Origin: Modestobacter sp. VKM Ac-2977 | GTDB taxonomy: Bacteria > Actinomycetota > Actinomycetes > Mycobacteriales > Geodermatophilaceae | Direction of reading: 5' to 3' | Assembly: GCF_026968045.1 (NCBI RefSeq) | Contig: NZ_JAPVBQ010000001.1 | Coordinates: forward strand, 186,001-250,000 | DNA: 64,000 bases | In this document: in pieces, positions 1 through 8,884 of the stretch | Layout of the letters: each line of letters begins with the position of its first letter | How positions within the stretch are numbered: position 1 is the stretch's first letter | Made by a program: the position numbers and the translations under genes | Notes under the pieces: model-generated | Told to the model about the DNA's origin: nothing | Databases searched by the model: none | The model's input: only the letters and a program-made list of their open reading frames with translations

Positions 1-167
1 ACGTGCGCGGCCAGCGTCGCCTCGCTGCGCCAGCGCTCGACCTCCAGCTGCCACGCGCGGTCGACGGCGGTGACCCGCCCCTGCGCCCAGGCGAGGTCGT
101 CGAGCGACCCGGCCCGCACCGTCGGCACGCCCCACGGGTCCCGGGTCACCCCGGCCGGGGCGGTCAC
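1..167 (-). CDS. Penicillin acylase family protein (N-terminal fragment, cut by window edge)
   Basis: Only the first 55 codons are inside the window. They read DPWGVPTVRAGSLDDLAWAQ and then GRVTAVDRAWQLEVERWR, the N-terminal signature of the penicillin amidase (Ntn-hydrolase) family. The GTG start overlaps the desD stop by four bases, so it is the last visible gene of the desA-desB-desC-desD operon. From memory, Streptomyces desferrioxamine clusters also carry a penicillin amidase gene (desG), proposed to supply aryl acids for acylated desferrioxamines; a similar role here is inference. The catalytic Ser/Thr/Cys lies outside the window. Confidence 0.8.
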   Translation of the reverse strand, partial: MTAPAGVTRDPWGVPTVRAGSLDDLAWAQGRVTAVDRAWQLEVERWRSEATLAAH

Positions 168-2005
168 CGGTGCGGGGCCGGTGCGTGCGGCGCGACCGGG
201 TTGGCCAGCGTGCCGGCGTACTGGAGGGAGGACGCCTGGTCGGCCAGGTCGACCATCTGGAGCGTGTTCCGCAGCTGCAGCCGGTTCAGGCAGGAGTGCT
301 GGAACTCCGGGGTGAAGAGGTCGAAGCGCCGGTGCAGGTCGGGGTGGGCGTCCCGGTGCGCCAGCAGGCAGTCGGCGACGCAGCGCCAGACCTCGTCGGC
401 GGGCAGCAGCCCGTCGGCGTCCAGCACGCCGGCGAGGTAGCGCAGGAACCCGTCGAAGACGTCGGTGAAGACCGACAGCAGGCGCACGTCGTCGTCGTAG
501 GCCACGCGCACCCGCTCGACGCCCGGGGGCAGCGGCCTGTCCCCGAAGACGGCGACCTCCTCCCCGACGTCCTTCATCAGGACCCGGGTCGGGACCGAGT
601 CGCGCAGCACGAGGATGACGTTCTCTCCGTGCGGCATGAAGGCGAGGTCCTGGGCGAGCAGGCAGTGCACGACCGGGCGGAGGTAGGCGTCGAGGTAGCG
701 CCGCAGCCAGGTGCGCGGGTCCAGGCCCGAGTCGGTGACGAGACCGCCCACCAGCGAGCGGCCCTCGGCGTCCCGGTGCAGCAGCGCCGCCATGGTCATC
801 GCCCGCTCGTCCGGTGCCAGCCGCGGCACCGGGCTCTCCCGCCACAGCGCCGCGACCATCCGCTGGTACGGCGAGCGCAGCCCGCGGGCGGCCATCCGGT
901 GGTAGGCGTCGCCGGTGTAGCCGACCGAGGCCAGCTCGCGCAGCACGCCGAACCCGCTGGCCACGAGCTCGGGGTCGTCGGTGACGACCTCGGCGACCCA
1001 GTCGTTGATCGCCGGGGTCGCCCGCATGTAGGCCGGTGAGAGCCCGCGCAGGAAGCCCATGTTCTGGATCGCCAGCGCCGTCTTGACGTAGTGCCGGTCG
1101 GGGCGGTCGAGGTCGAAGAACGTCCGGATCGACTGCTGGGCCTGGTACCGGTCCTCGCTGTGCCCCACCGGCACGAGGTCGCGCCGGCCGACGTCGGCGG
1201 CGAAGGTGACCGCCAGCCGGTGGTCCCACTGCCAGGGGTGCACCGGCAGGTAGATGAAGTCGGCCGGGTCCAACCCCAGCGACCGCAGCCGGCCGGCGAA
1301 GCGCGCGAGCAGTTCCTCGCCGAGCTGCCCGGCGTAGAGCTGCTGCTCGTCGACGCCGTCGCCGCAGGCGAGGTGGGTGTGCTCGCGGCGCGCCGCCAGC
1401 CAGACCAGCCGGACCGGGGCCCCGGACTCGGGGGCGTAGGCGGCGGCGTCGGCCAGCCCGAAGCCGATGCGCCCGTTGTTGGCCACGAACGCCGGGTGCC
1501 CCTCGGTCATCGACCGCTCGACGGTCTGCAGGTCGGCGCGGGCCAGCTCGCGGGCGTCGGTGCGGCGGTGGTGCAGTTTCCACGCCGCCCCGGCGAGGGT
1601 CGCGCTGACCTCCTCCAGGTAGGTGCCCAGCAGCTGGTCGGGGATCCCGAGGTCGTGCTGCAGTTCGTCGACCAGCGCCAGCGCGTCCAGCGGTGCATCG
1701 ACGCCGTCGACGGTGCGGGACACCGACGCCGGGTCCACGTCCCAGTGCTCCAGCGGCAGCACCCGCGCGGCGAACCGGTACCGGACGCCCGCGGCGGTGC
1801 GCAGCGACCACCAGGTCCGCCCCAGGGCATCGGCCGGCCCGCCGTCCGCCTCGGGCGTGACGAGTCGCTCGTGGCCGAACTCCGACAGCGCCTTGGTGAC
1901 CACGTGCCGGTGCGCCCGGGCCATCGCCACCGGCTCGAGGTGGGCGGCGCCCAGGTCGGTCTCGTCCGCCACCGGCCCGGTGCGCTCGGTCGTCGGCGCG
2001 GTCAT
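164..2005 (-). CDS. desD: IucA/IucC-family NIS siderophore synthetase, DesD-like
   Basis: 613-aa protein of the normal length for NRPS-independent siderophore synthetases. Visible landmarks are the HPWQWDH segment, the RTFFDLDRPDRHYVKTALAI block and the C-terminal EFQHSCLNRLQLRNTL segment. The family condenses hydroxamic-acid amines with succinyl arms using ATP; DesD oligomerises and cyclises N-hydroxy-N-succinylcadaverine to desferrioxamine E. The ATG start overlaps the desC stop (ATGA), which decides it against a longer open frame reaching upstream. Position as the fourth gene of desABCD supports desferrioxamine rather than aerobactin. The exact product is inferred. Confidence 0.93.
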   Translation of the reverse strand: MTAPTTERTGPVADETDLGAAHLEPVAMARAHRHVVTKALSEFGHERLVTPEADGGPADALGRTWWSLRTAAGVRYRFAARVLPLEHWDVDPASVSRTVDGVDAPLDALALVDELQHDLGIPDQLLGTYLEEVSATLAGAAWKLHHRRTDARELARADLQTVERSMTEGHPAFVANNGRIGFGLADAAAYAPESGAPVRLVWLAARREHTHLACGDGVDEQQLYAGQLGEELLARFAGRLRSLGLDPADFIYLPVHPWQWDHRLAVTFAADVGRRDLVPVGHSEDRYQAQQSIRTFFDLDRPDRHYVKTALAIQNMGFLRGLSPAYMRATPAINDWVAEVVTDDPELVASGFGVLRELASVGYTGDAYHRMAARGLRSPYQRMVAALWRESPVPRLAPDERAMTMAALLHRDAEGRSLVGGLVTDSGLDPRTWLRRYLDAYLRPVVHCLLAQDLAFMPHGENVILVLRDSVPTRVLMKDVGEEVAVFGDRPLPPGVERVRVAYDDDVRLLSVFTDVFDGFLRYLAGVLDADGLLPADEVWRCVADCLLAHRDAHPDLHRRFDLFTPEFQHSCLNRLQLRNTLQMVDLADQASSLQYAGTLANPVAPHAPAPHR

Positions 2006-2595
2006 GCCAGCACCCGGCCCAGCTCGCTCGCCGCGAAGGACGCCGGGGTGCACGTGCTCAACGCAGCCGTCTTGTGCCCCAGGTCGACCAGGCCGTGCTC
2101 GACGAAGCCCGCCGCCTGGTTCTTCGCCCGGATCGCCGCGTTGCGCGCGTCCGGCTCCACGACCACCCGGCGCGCGCCCGGGCGGTCCAGGGCGAAGCGC
2201 ACGACCGCCGCCATCACCGCCGAGGTCAGCCCGCGGACGGGTGGGGCGCCCTCCGCGGGCGGCGCGACGAGGACGTGCATCCCGACGTCGCCGGGCTCGG
2301 CCGCCCACACGCCGACCAGCTCCCGGTGGCGGGGGTCGTAGGTCTCGGCGAGGAACGCCGGGGCACCGTCGACCCGGCCCAGCCACGCGTCGTGGTGCGG
2401 GTCGGCGGTGATCGCGGCGTAGGCGGTGCGCACCGCTGCCGGCTCGGCGTCCTGCATCAGCCAGTAGACCGAGCGCGGGTGGGTGACCCAGGAGTGCAGC
2501 AGGTCCAGGTCGCGGTCGACGTCCAGCGGTTCCAGCGTCAGCACCCCGACGGTCGTGCGGACCGACCAGGTCGGGGTTGCCGGGGTCGCGCTCAC
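2002..2595 (-). CDS. desC: GNAT-type N-acyltransferase, DesC-like
   Basis: 197-aa protein of the IucB/RhbD-type acyltransferase family. Landmarks are LLHSWVTHPRSVYWLM, a GDVGMHVL core and VVVEPDARNAAIRAKNQAAGF, the acyl-CoA-binding end of a GNAT fold. In desferrioxamine synthesis DesC transfers succinyl or acetyl groups from CoA to N-hydroxycadaverine. The GTG start overlaps the desB stop by four bases and the stop overlaps the desD ATG, so the four des genes are translationally coupled. Substrate choice cannot be read from the sequence. Confidence 0.9.
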   Translation of the reverse strand: MSATPATPTWSVRTTVGVLTLEPLDVDRDLDLLHSWVTHPRSVYWLMQDAEPAAVRTAYAAITADPHHDAWLGRVDGAPAFLAETYDPRHRELVGVWAAEPGDVGMHVLVAPPAEGAPPVRGLTSAVMAAVVRFALDRPGARRVVVEPDARNAAIRAKNQAAGFVEHGLVDLGHKTAALSTCTPASFAASELGRVLA

Positions 2596-3953
2596 CGGGC
2601 GGCCCCCGACGCCGTCAGTCCCGCCTCGTCCGGCAGTGCGTTCGCGGCGCCGGCGTCCTCGAGCTCGACCCCGAACTCCTGGTAGGCGATGTGCTGCTCG
2701 ACCGGGTAGACCTCCCGGCCGCACATCGCGTTGACGATCACCGAGTTCCGGTAGGGGCCCATGCCCAGGTCCGGTGCGGTGAGGCTGTGGGTGTGCTCCT
2801 CGGCGTTCTGCACGAAGACCTCCCGGCCGGTGGTGTCGACCGCGTAGTCCAGCGCCACGTCGTACCGGCCCCGCGCGTCCCATCGGATCCGGTCACGCAC
2901 CGGGTCGAGGAACGCCGGCACCCGGGACCGGTAGCCGGTCGCCAGGACCAGCCCCTGGGTCGGGCGGGTGACCGTGCGCTCCTGCTCGGCGTGGTGCAGC
3001 CGCAGCTCGTAGCGCCGCTGCTCGGCGTCCCAGCGGGCGCCGACCACCTCGACGCCGGTGTGCAGCGACGAGGGCACCGCGCCGCGTCGGCCGGTGCGGT
3101 AGAGGGTGTCGTAGATGGCGTCCACGAGCGTGCCGCTGATGCCCTTGTAGAGGTGGCGCTGCTCGCGGGCGAGGGCGTCGCGGCGCCCCATCGGCAGGGC
3201 GTGGTGGTAGCGGGCGTACTCCGGCGAGGTCATCTCCAGGGTCAGCTTCGTGTACTCCATGGGGAAGAACCGGGGCGAGCGGGTGAGCCAGTCGACGCGG
3301 TACCCGAGCCGGTCGGCGTCGGTGAGCAGGTCCAGGTACACCTCCGCGGCGCTCTGCCCGCTGCCCACGACCGTCACGTGCCCGAGCGTCTGCAGCTCCT
3401 CCTTGTGCTCCAGGTAGGCCGAGCTGTGCCAGGCCGGGCCGGGGAGCTCCCGCACCGGCTCCGGGACCCACGGCGCCGTCCCGACGCCGAGGACCAGCCG
3501 CCGGCCCAGGTGCACCTCCGTCTCCTCGGAGCGGACGTCGCGGGCGTGCACCCGGTAGACGCCCGCGGCGGCGTCGTGCTCGACCCGCTCGACGCGCCGG
3601 CCCCACCGCAGCCCGGGCACCCGCTCGGCGACCCAGCGGCAGTAGGCGTCGTACTCCGCGCGCAGCGGGTGGAAGTCCTCGCGGATGTAGAAGGGGTAGA
3701 GCCGGCCGGTCGCCTTGAGGTGCGCCAGGAACGAGTACGGCGACGTCGGGTCGGCCATGGTCACCAGGTCGGCGAGGAAGGGGACCTGGAGGGTGGTGCC
3801 CTCGATCATCATCCCGGGGTGCCAGGAGAACTCCTCGTGCTCGTCGAGGAAGACGCCGGACAGGTCGGGCACCGGGGCGGTGAGCGCGGCCAGGCCGAGG
3901 TTGAACGGCCCGATGCCGACGGCGACGAAGTCGTGCACGCGGTCGGTGCTCAT
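2592..3953 (-). CDS. desB: Lysine/ornithine-type N-monooxygenase, DesB-like (cadaverine N-hydroxylase)
   Basis: 453-aa flavin-dependent amine monooxygenase of the IucD/PvdA/SidA family. The FAD-binding motif VGIGPFNLGLAAL is at the N-terminus, the NADPH motif VVGSGQSAAEVYLDLL is mid-protein and LATGY is near the C-terminus. It should hydroxylate cadaverine made by the adjacent DesA. The ATG start overlaps the desA stop (ATGA). The longer open frame upstream lies antisense to nothing recognisable and is ignored. Cytoplasmic, FAD- and NADPH-dependent by family. Confidence 0.93.
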   Translation of the reverse strand: MSTDRVHDFVAVGIGPFNLGLAALTAPVPDLSGVFLDEHEEFSWHPGMMIEGTTLQVPFLADLVTMADPTSPYSFLAHLKATGRLYPFYIREDFHPLRAEYDAYCRWVAERVPGLRWGRRVERVEHDAAAGVYRVHARDVRSEETEVHLGRRLVLGVGTAPWVPEPVRELPGPAWHSSAYLEHKEELQTLGHVTVVGSGQSAAEVYLDLLTDADRLGYRVDWLTRSPRFFPMEYTKLTLEMTSPEYARYHHALPMGRRDALAREQRHLYKGISGTLVDAIYDTLYRTGRRGAVPSSLHTGVEVVGARWDAEQRRYELRLHHAEQERTVTRPTQGLVLATGYRSRVPAFLDPVRDRIRWDARGRYDVALDYAVDTTGREVFVQNAEEHTHSLTAPDLGMGPYRNSVIVNAMCGREVYPVEQHIAYQEFGVELEDAGAANALPDEAGLTASGAAR

Positions 3954-5458
3954 GCCGGGGCCTGCCCGCCGGCCAGCACCAGCGCAGGGGCCACCGCGGA
4001 CTCCGCGACCAGGTCCTCGCCGGCCGCCCGGACCAGGTCGACCACCGCGCGGACGTCCGCCCGGGTGGTCGCCGGGTTCAGCAGGGTCAGCTTCAGCCAC
4101 GGTCGGCCGTCGACGACGGTGCGGGCGACGACCGCCTCCCCCTCGTCGAACAGCCGCTCACGGATGCCGGCGACGAGCCGGTCGGCGGCGGCCGGGTCGA
4201 GCGGGCCGTCGGGGCCGATGGGCCGGTGCCGGAACAGGACGGTGCTCAGCGACGGTGCGCTGTGCACCTCGATGTCCGGGGCGGCGCACAGGTCCTCGTG
4301 GACCTGCACGGCCAGGTCCAGGCAGGTGTCGAAGGCCTCGCCGATCTCGTCGGCCCCCATGGCGCGCAGCGTCACCCACAGCTTGAGCGCGTCGAAGCGC
4401 CGGGTGGTCTGCAGGCTCCGGTCGACCTGGTTCGGCGCCCGCCCGCCGCGCGGGTTGAGGTAGGCGGCGTGGTGGGTGACGTGCCGCAGCGTGGCGGCGT
4501 CGCGCACCAGCACCGCCGAGGACGCCACCGGCTGGAAGAAGGTCTTGTGGAAGTCCACGGTCACCGAGTCGGCGCGCTCGATGCCGTCGAGCAGGTGCCG
4601 CCGGCGGCGGGACACCAGCAGCCCACCTCCGTACGCGGCGTCGACGTGCAACCACGCGCCGATCTCCGCGCAGACGTCGGCCACCGCGGGGAGCGGGTCG
4701 ATCCGGCCGAGGTCGGTGGTGCCGGCGGTGACGGACACCGCCATGACGACGTCGCCGGCGTCCCGGACGCGGGCGGCGACCTGACGCAGCGCGGCGGGGT
4801 CCATCCGGTGCCCCTCGTCGGTCGGCACCGTCACCACCGCGTCGGTGCCGAGCCCGAGCAGGCGTGCGGCCTTGCCGACGCTGAAGTGGGCCTGGTCGGT
4901 GGCCAGCACCCGCAGCCGCGCACCCGGGGGCAGCACGCCGCCCGGCAGCGCGGCGAGCGCCTCGTCGCGGGCCAGCAGCAGCGCGTGCAGGTTGGACTGG
5001 GTGCCGCCGCTGGTGAACACGCCGTCCGCGTCGGGGCCCAGGCCCGCGCGGCCGGCGGCCCAGGTGACCAGCCGGCGCTCGATGAGGGTGGCCGTCGTCG
5101 ACTGGTCGTAGGTGTCGACCGAGGTGTTGACCGCGGAGGCGAGCAGGTCGGCCGCCAGGGCCGGGATCGCGACCGGGCAGTTGAGGTGGGCCACGTAGCC
5201 GGGCTCGTGGAACCACACTGCGTGCTCGAGGTAGAGCCGGGAGGTCTCCTTGAGGGCGGAGAACGTGTCCCCGAGAGGGACCTCGAGGTCGACGCCGGCC
5301 ACGAGCTCCTCGAGGTCCTGCTGCGGCACCCCCGACCGGGGGCGGCGGACCACCCGCACGCGGTCGGTGAGCGCGCCGAGCGCGGCGGTGACGACCGCGG
5401 CGTAGTGGTCGACCGTCGACCCCGAGAACAGGTGTGCGGTCGGCGTGTGCTCCGTCAC
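3950..5458 (-). CDS. desA: PLP-dependent lysine decarboxylase, DesA-like
   Basis: 502-aa group II pyridoxal-phosphate decarboxylase. The PLP-lysine motif VTVDFHKTFFQP is clear, with VDAAYGGG and TSGGTQSNLHALLLARD upstream, as in DesA and DDC-family enzymes. It decarboxylates lysine to cadaverine, the first step of desferrioxamine synthesis. The GTG start was chosen because ACGGAGGGG lies about eight bases upstream on the coding strand and an iron box lies just beyond. It is the first gene of the leftward operon, so iron control should cover the whole des set. Confidence 0.93.
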   Translation of the reverse strand: MTEHTPTAHLFSGSTVDHYAAVVTAALGALTDRVRVVRRPRSGVPQQDLEELVAGVDLEVPLGDTFSALKETSRLYLEHAVWFHEPGYVAHLNCPVAIPALAADLLASAVNTSVDTYDQSTTATLIERRLVTWAAGRAGLGPDADGVFTSGGTQSNLHALLLARDEALAALPGGVLPPGARLRVLATDQAHFSVGKAARLLGLGTDAVVTVPTDEGHRMDPAALRQVAARVRDAGDVVMAVSVTAGTTDLGRIDPLPAVADVCAEIGAWLHVDAAYGGGLLVSRRRRHLLDGIERADSVTVDFHKTFFQPVASSAVLVRDAATLRHVTHHAAYLNPRGGRAPNQVDRSLQTTRRFDALKLWVTLRAMGADEIGEAFDTCLDLAVQVHEDLCAAPDIEVHSAPSLSTVLFRHRPIGPDGPLDPAAADRLVAGIRERLFDEGEAVVARTVVDGRPWLKLTLLNPATTRADVRAVVDLVRAAGEDLVAESAVAPALVLAGGQAPA

Positions 5459-5472
5459 GAACGAGCCCCTCC

Positions 5473-5491
5473 GTAGGTTAGCCTCGCCTAA
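5473..5491. promoter_or_regulatory. Iron box (IdeR/DmdR/DtxR-type operator)
   Basis: The 19-mer read on the minus strand is TTAGGCGAGGCTAACCTAC. It matches the DtxR/IdeR consensus TTAGGTTAGGCTAACCTAA at 16 of 19 positions. It sits between the divergent desA and siderophore-interacting-protein genes, 15 bases upstream of the desA GTG start, so one Fe(II)-regulator dimer pair could repress both directions when iron is plentiful. Confidence 0.88.
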
Positions 5492-5566
5492 ACACGGCGG
5501 ACGGTACACGGGGCCAGGACCCGGTGCGCGGGGGTCCTGCCGGGGTGACGGCGAGAGGGACGAGCG

Positions 5567-6298
5567 ATGCAGCACGGCTGGGAGGGCGTGGTCCTCAAGG
5601 CGCTGCGCGGTAAGGACTTCGTCCTCACCGTGCGCGGGAGCGAGCAGGTCGGAGAGCAGTACCAGCGGGTCCGGGTCTCCGACGGCGGGCTGCTCGCCGA
5701 CTGCCCGCCGCACCCGGCGATGTGGGTCCGGCTGTGGTTCGAACACGACGGGCGACCCCACCAGCGGGCCTACACGCTCGTCGACCCCGACCCGGCGTCG
5801 GGCACCTTCGACCTGGAGTTCGCCCTGCACGACGGTCCGGCGGCGCACTGGTCCCAGGCCGTGCAGCCGGGCAGCACCATCGAGGCGACGGTGCAGGGCA
5901 CCCGCGAGGCCCAGCCGCCCCCGGCGACCCGGGTGGTGCACCTCGTCGGTGACCCGGCGTCCCTGCCGGCGGTGAACTCGCTGCTCGACGCCCACCCGAC
6001 GACGCCCGCGCGGGTCTGGCTCGAGGCCGGCCACCCGGCCGACCGCGACCTCCCCGTGCGCGCCCGGGCCGGGCACGAGGTGGTGTGGGTCGACCGCGAC
6101 GGCGCCGCCCCCGGGCAGGCGCTGCAGGCCGCCGTGACGGGGGCCTGGGCCGCGGACGCGGCAGCCGACCCGGCGCGGGACTGGTTCTGGGTGGCCTGTG
6201 AGGCCGCCGCCACCCGGGCGCTGACCCGGCACCTGCGCCGCGAGCTCGGCGTCGGCAAGGACCGCGTGTCCTCCCTCGCCTACTGGCGCACGACGTGA
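5567..6298 (+). CDS. Siderophore-interacting protein (SIP/ViuB-type ferric-siderophore reductase)
   Basis: 243-aa flavoprotein of the SIP family. The flavin-binding RAYTLVD motif is in the N-terminal barrel. The C-terminal WFWVACEAAATRALTRHL segment is the NAD(P)H-binding end typical of ViuB/FpuA proteins. These enzymes reduce Fe(III) in imported siderophores and release Fe(II) in the cytoplasm. The ATG is preceded by a GAGAGGGACGAG purine run. Its stop overlaps the next gene by four bases, coupling it to a transporter, and it shares the iron-box promoter with desA. Confidence 0.9.
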   Translation: MQHGWEGVVLKALRGKDFVLTVRGSEQVGEQYQRVRVSDGGLLADCPPHPAMWVRLWFEHDGRPHQRAYTLVDPDPASGTFDLEFALHDGPAAHWSQAVQPGSTIEATVQGTREAQPPPATRVVHLVGDPASLPAVNSLLDAHPTTPARVWLEAGHPADRDLPVRARAGHEVVWVDRDGAAPGQALQAAVTGAWAADAAADPARDWFWVACEAAATRALTRHLRRELGVGKDRVSSLAYWRTT

Positions 6299-7539
6299 CC
6301 GCCCCGTCCACGCCCACCGTCGCCGAGACGTCGCCGGTGGCGGCGGGCCGGCCGCCGTGGGGGCTGCTCACCACCCTCTGGGTCACCCAGTACGTCGGCA
6401 TCGGCTTCCTCACCGTCGGGCTGGTCGCGATCCTGCGCGCCGACGGCGTCTCCCTCGCCGACCTCTCGCTCGTCTCGCTGCTGGGCCTCGCCTGGCCGCT
6501 CAAGCTGCTCTGGGCGCCGCTGCTGGACCGGTACGGGTCCCGCCGGCTCGGGCACCACCGTTCCTGGCTGCTCGCCCTGCAGAGCGCGATGGTCCTGGCG
6601 CTGCTGGCGTTGCTGCCCTTCGACGACCCGGCCGCCTCGCTCGGCCCGCTCGTCGTCGTCTGCGCCGTGTACGTGCTGCTGTCGGCGACCCAGGACGTGG
6701 CCGCCGACGCCCTCGCCGTCCGGCTGCTGCGCCCGGAGGACCGCGGCCTCGGCAACGGGGTCCAGGTGGGGGCCAGCTACGTCGGCACCGTGCTCGGCGG
6801 TGGTCTCTGCGTCCTGGTGTACGACCGCGCCGGGTGGACCGCGGCCGTGCTGCTGCTCGCCGCCCTCACCCTGGTCGCGCTGGTGGTCGTGCTCCGGTTC
6901 CGTGAGCCCGAGCGCGACCCCCGGGTGCCCGGGAGCGCCGCCTGGGCTGCGTTGATCGGGGTGTTCCGCCGTCCCGGTGTGCCGGTCTGGGCGCTGGGCG
7001 TCGTGCCGCTCGTCTACGGCGGCGCGGCCGGGGTGTACGCCCTGCCCAGCGCGGCGCTCGTGGACGCCGGGTGGTCCCTGACCCGCATCGGCGTGGTCAC
7101 CGGCGTCGTCGTCAGCGTGCCCGCGGCGCTGGCCGGCCCGCTCGCGGGGTGGCTGGTCCGCCGCTGGGGCCGGGCCGCGGTGCTCGTGGGCGGCGGCGTC
7201 GCCCTGGCGTTGTCGACGGCCGGGCTGGTCCCGCTGCTCCTCGGGTCGGCGCCGCTCACCGGCACGGTGGTCGCGCTCAGCGGCTTCCTCGTCGCCTACA
7301 CCGCGCTGAACGTGGTGGTCTACACGGTGAGCATGGACCTCTCCCGCCCGGCCACGGCGGGCACCGACTTCACCACGCTCACCACGGTCCCGCTGCTCGC
7401 CTCCTTCCTCACCGCCTCCGCCGCGCTCGCCACGGCGGCGCTCGTCGGGTACGTCGTCTCGGCGGCCCTGTGGTGCGGCGTCACCCTGGTCGGGGTGGTG
7501 CTCGGCGTGCGGTGGTTGCGAGCCGCGCCGCTCCGGTGA
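6295..7539 (+). CDS. MFS transporter of the AmpG/PAT group, RhtX/FptX-like siderophore importer candidate
   Basis: 414-aa protein with about 12 hydrophobic segments. KLLWAPLLDR near residue 65 and ATQDVAADALAVRLL near 130 are the hallmarks of the AmpG/PAT branch of MFS. Within that branch, RhtX and FptX import rhizobactin and pyochelin. Co-transcription with a siderophore reductase behind an iron box suggests ferric-siderophore uptake; the substrate is inference. The GTG start overlaps the preceding stop by four bases and its own stop overlaps the next gene. No binding-protein ABC importer is seen nearby. Confidence 0.75.
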   Translation: MTAPSTPTVAETSPVAAGRPPWGLLTTLWVTQYVGIGFLTVGLVAILRADGVSLADLSLVSLLGLAWPLKLLWAPLLDRYGSRRLGHHRSWLLALQSAMVLALLALLPFDDPAASLGPLVVVCAVYVLLSATQDVAADALAVRLLRPEDRGLGNGVQVGASYVGTVLGGGLCVLVYDRAGWTAAVLLLAALTLVALVVVLRFREPERDPRVPGSAAWAALIGVFRRPGVPVWALGVVPLVYGGAAGVYALPSAALVDAGWSLTRIGVVTGVVVSVPAALAGPLAGWLVRRWGRAAVLVGGGVALALSTAGLVPLLLGSAPLTGTVVALSGFLVAYTALNVVVYTVSMDLSRPATAGTDFTTLTTVPLLASFLTASAALATAALVGYVVSAALWCGVTLVGVVLGVRWLRAAPLR

Positions 7540-8876
7540 CCACGGTCCCGGCCGGCCGGACGGCGGTGGACCCGCCCCGGCGGCTGCCGCTGCTCGCGGT
7601 CGAGGCGGCGACCCTGCTCTCCGGCACGGCCAACGGGGTCACCTCCGTCGTCCTGCCGTGGCTCGTCCTCGAGCGGGGCGGCGGCGCGGCCGGCGCCGGC
7701 CTCGTCGCCGCGGGGACGGCGCTGCCGCTGGTGCTCACCGCGGTGCTCGCCGGCGTCGTCGTCGACCGGGTCGGCCGGCGGCGGGTGTCGGTCGTCTCCG
7801 ATGTCGTCTCCGCGGCCGCGGTCGCCGCGATCCCGCTGCTGGAGCTCGCCACGGGTGGGCTGGGGCTGGGTGCGGTGGTCGCGCTGGCCGCCCTCGGGGC
7901 CCTGCTGGACCCGGCCGGCGTGACCGCGCGCGAGGCGATGCTCCCCGAGGCCGCTGCGGCCGCCCGGCTCCCGCTCTCCCGGGTCAACGGCGTCCACGAG
8001 GCGGTGTGGGGGTCGGCGTTCTTCATCGGGCCGGCGGTCGGTGCCGTGCTGATCGGGCTGGTCGGCGCGGTCCCGGCGCTGTGGGCGACGGCGGCCGCCT
8101 TCGCGCTGTCGGTCGTCGTCATGGCCCTCGTCCGGGTCCCCGGCGGCGGGCGGCCGGAGCCCCGCCCGGAGTCCTCCGGCCGCGCGGTCCGGCGCGTCCT
8201 CACCGACACCGCCGAGGGGATCGCCGTGCTCCGCCACGACCGCCTCGTGCGGTGCGCCGCCCTGGTCGCCGTCCTCGTCTCGGCGACGTACCTGCCGATC
8301 TCGGCGGTGCTGCTGCCGGTGCTGTTCGAGGAGCAGGGCGCCCCCGGCCGGCTCGGCCTGCTGCTCCTGGTGATGAGCGGCGGCTGGGTGCTCGGGAGCC
8401 TGCTGCAGGGTGCGCTGGGCCACCGGCTGCCCCGCAGCCTCGTGCTCCGGGTCGCCACCGTGGGGGCGTCGGTCGCGCTGGTCCCGTTCGTGGCCCTGCC
8501 GCCCTACCCCGTCCTGCTCGGCTGCGGTGCGCTCGCCGGCCTGCTGTTCGGCCCGATCAACCCGCTGGTCAACCTGGCCTTCCAGCAGCGGGTGCCCACG
8601 CACCTGCGCGGGCGGGTGCTCGGGATCGTCGCCTCCGGCGCGTACGCCGCGGGGCCGGCCGGCTACCTGGCGGCCGGCGTGCTCGTCGACACCACCGGGC
8701 TGCGCGCGGCCTTCGCCGTGTTCGTCGGCGCCGTCGTCCTCGCCGGCCTCTCCGTGCTGGTGATGCGCCCGCTCCGGGAGCTCGACGACCTGCCGGACGG
8801 GGAGGGGGCTCCGCCGGGTCCGCCGGCCGCGGCCGGGCCGGTGCTGCCCGAGCCCCGGGCATCGGCAGCCCGGTAG
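7536..8876 (+). CDS. MFS transporter, EntS-like (siderophore exporter candidate)
   Basis: 446-aa, 12-helix MFS protein with VVDRVGRRRV after the second helix and NPLVNLAFQQRVPTHLRGRVLG in the C-terminal half, the pattern of EntS/DHA3-type exporters. The GTG start overlaps the upstream stop, making a SIP-importer-exporter operon. A role in desferrioxamine export fits the setting but general drug efflux is possible. The C-terminal 35 residues are Pro/Ala/Gly-rich and probably disordered. Confidence 0.75.
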   Translation: MTTVPAGRTAVDPPRRLPLLAVEAATLLSGTANGVTSVVLPWLVLERGGGAAGAGLVAAGTALPLVLTAVLAGVVVDRVGRRRVSVVSDVVSAAAVAAIPLLELATGGLGLGAVVALAALGALLDPAGVTAREAMLPEAAAAARLPLSRVNGVHEAVWGSAFFIGPAVGAVLIGLVGAVPALWATAAAFALSVVVMALVRVPGGGRPEPRPESSGRAVRRVLTDTAEGIAVLRHDRLVRCAALVAVLVSATYLPISAVLLPVLFEEQGAPGRLGLLLLVMSGGWVLGSLLQGALGHRLPRSLVLRVATVGASVALVPFVALPPYPVLLGCGALAGLLFGPINPLVNLAFQQRVPTHLRGRVLGIVASGAYAAGPAGYLAAGVLVDTTGLRAAFAVFVGAVVLAGLSVLVMRPLRELDDLPDGEGAPPGPPAAAGPVLPEPRASAAR

Positions 8877-8884
8877 CGTCTCCG

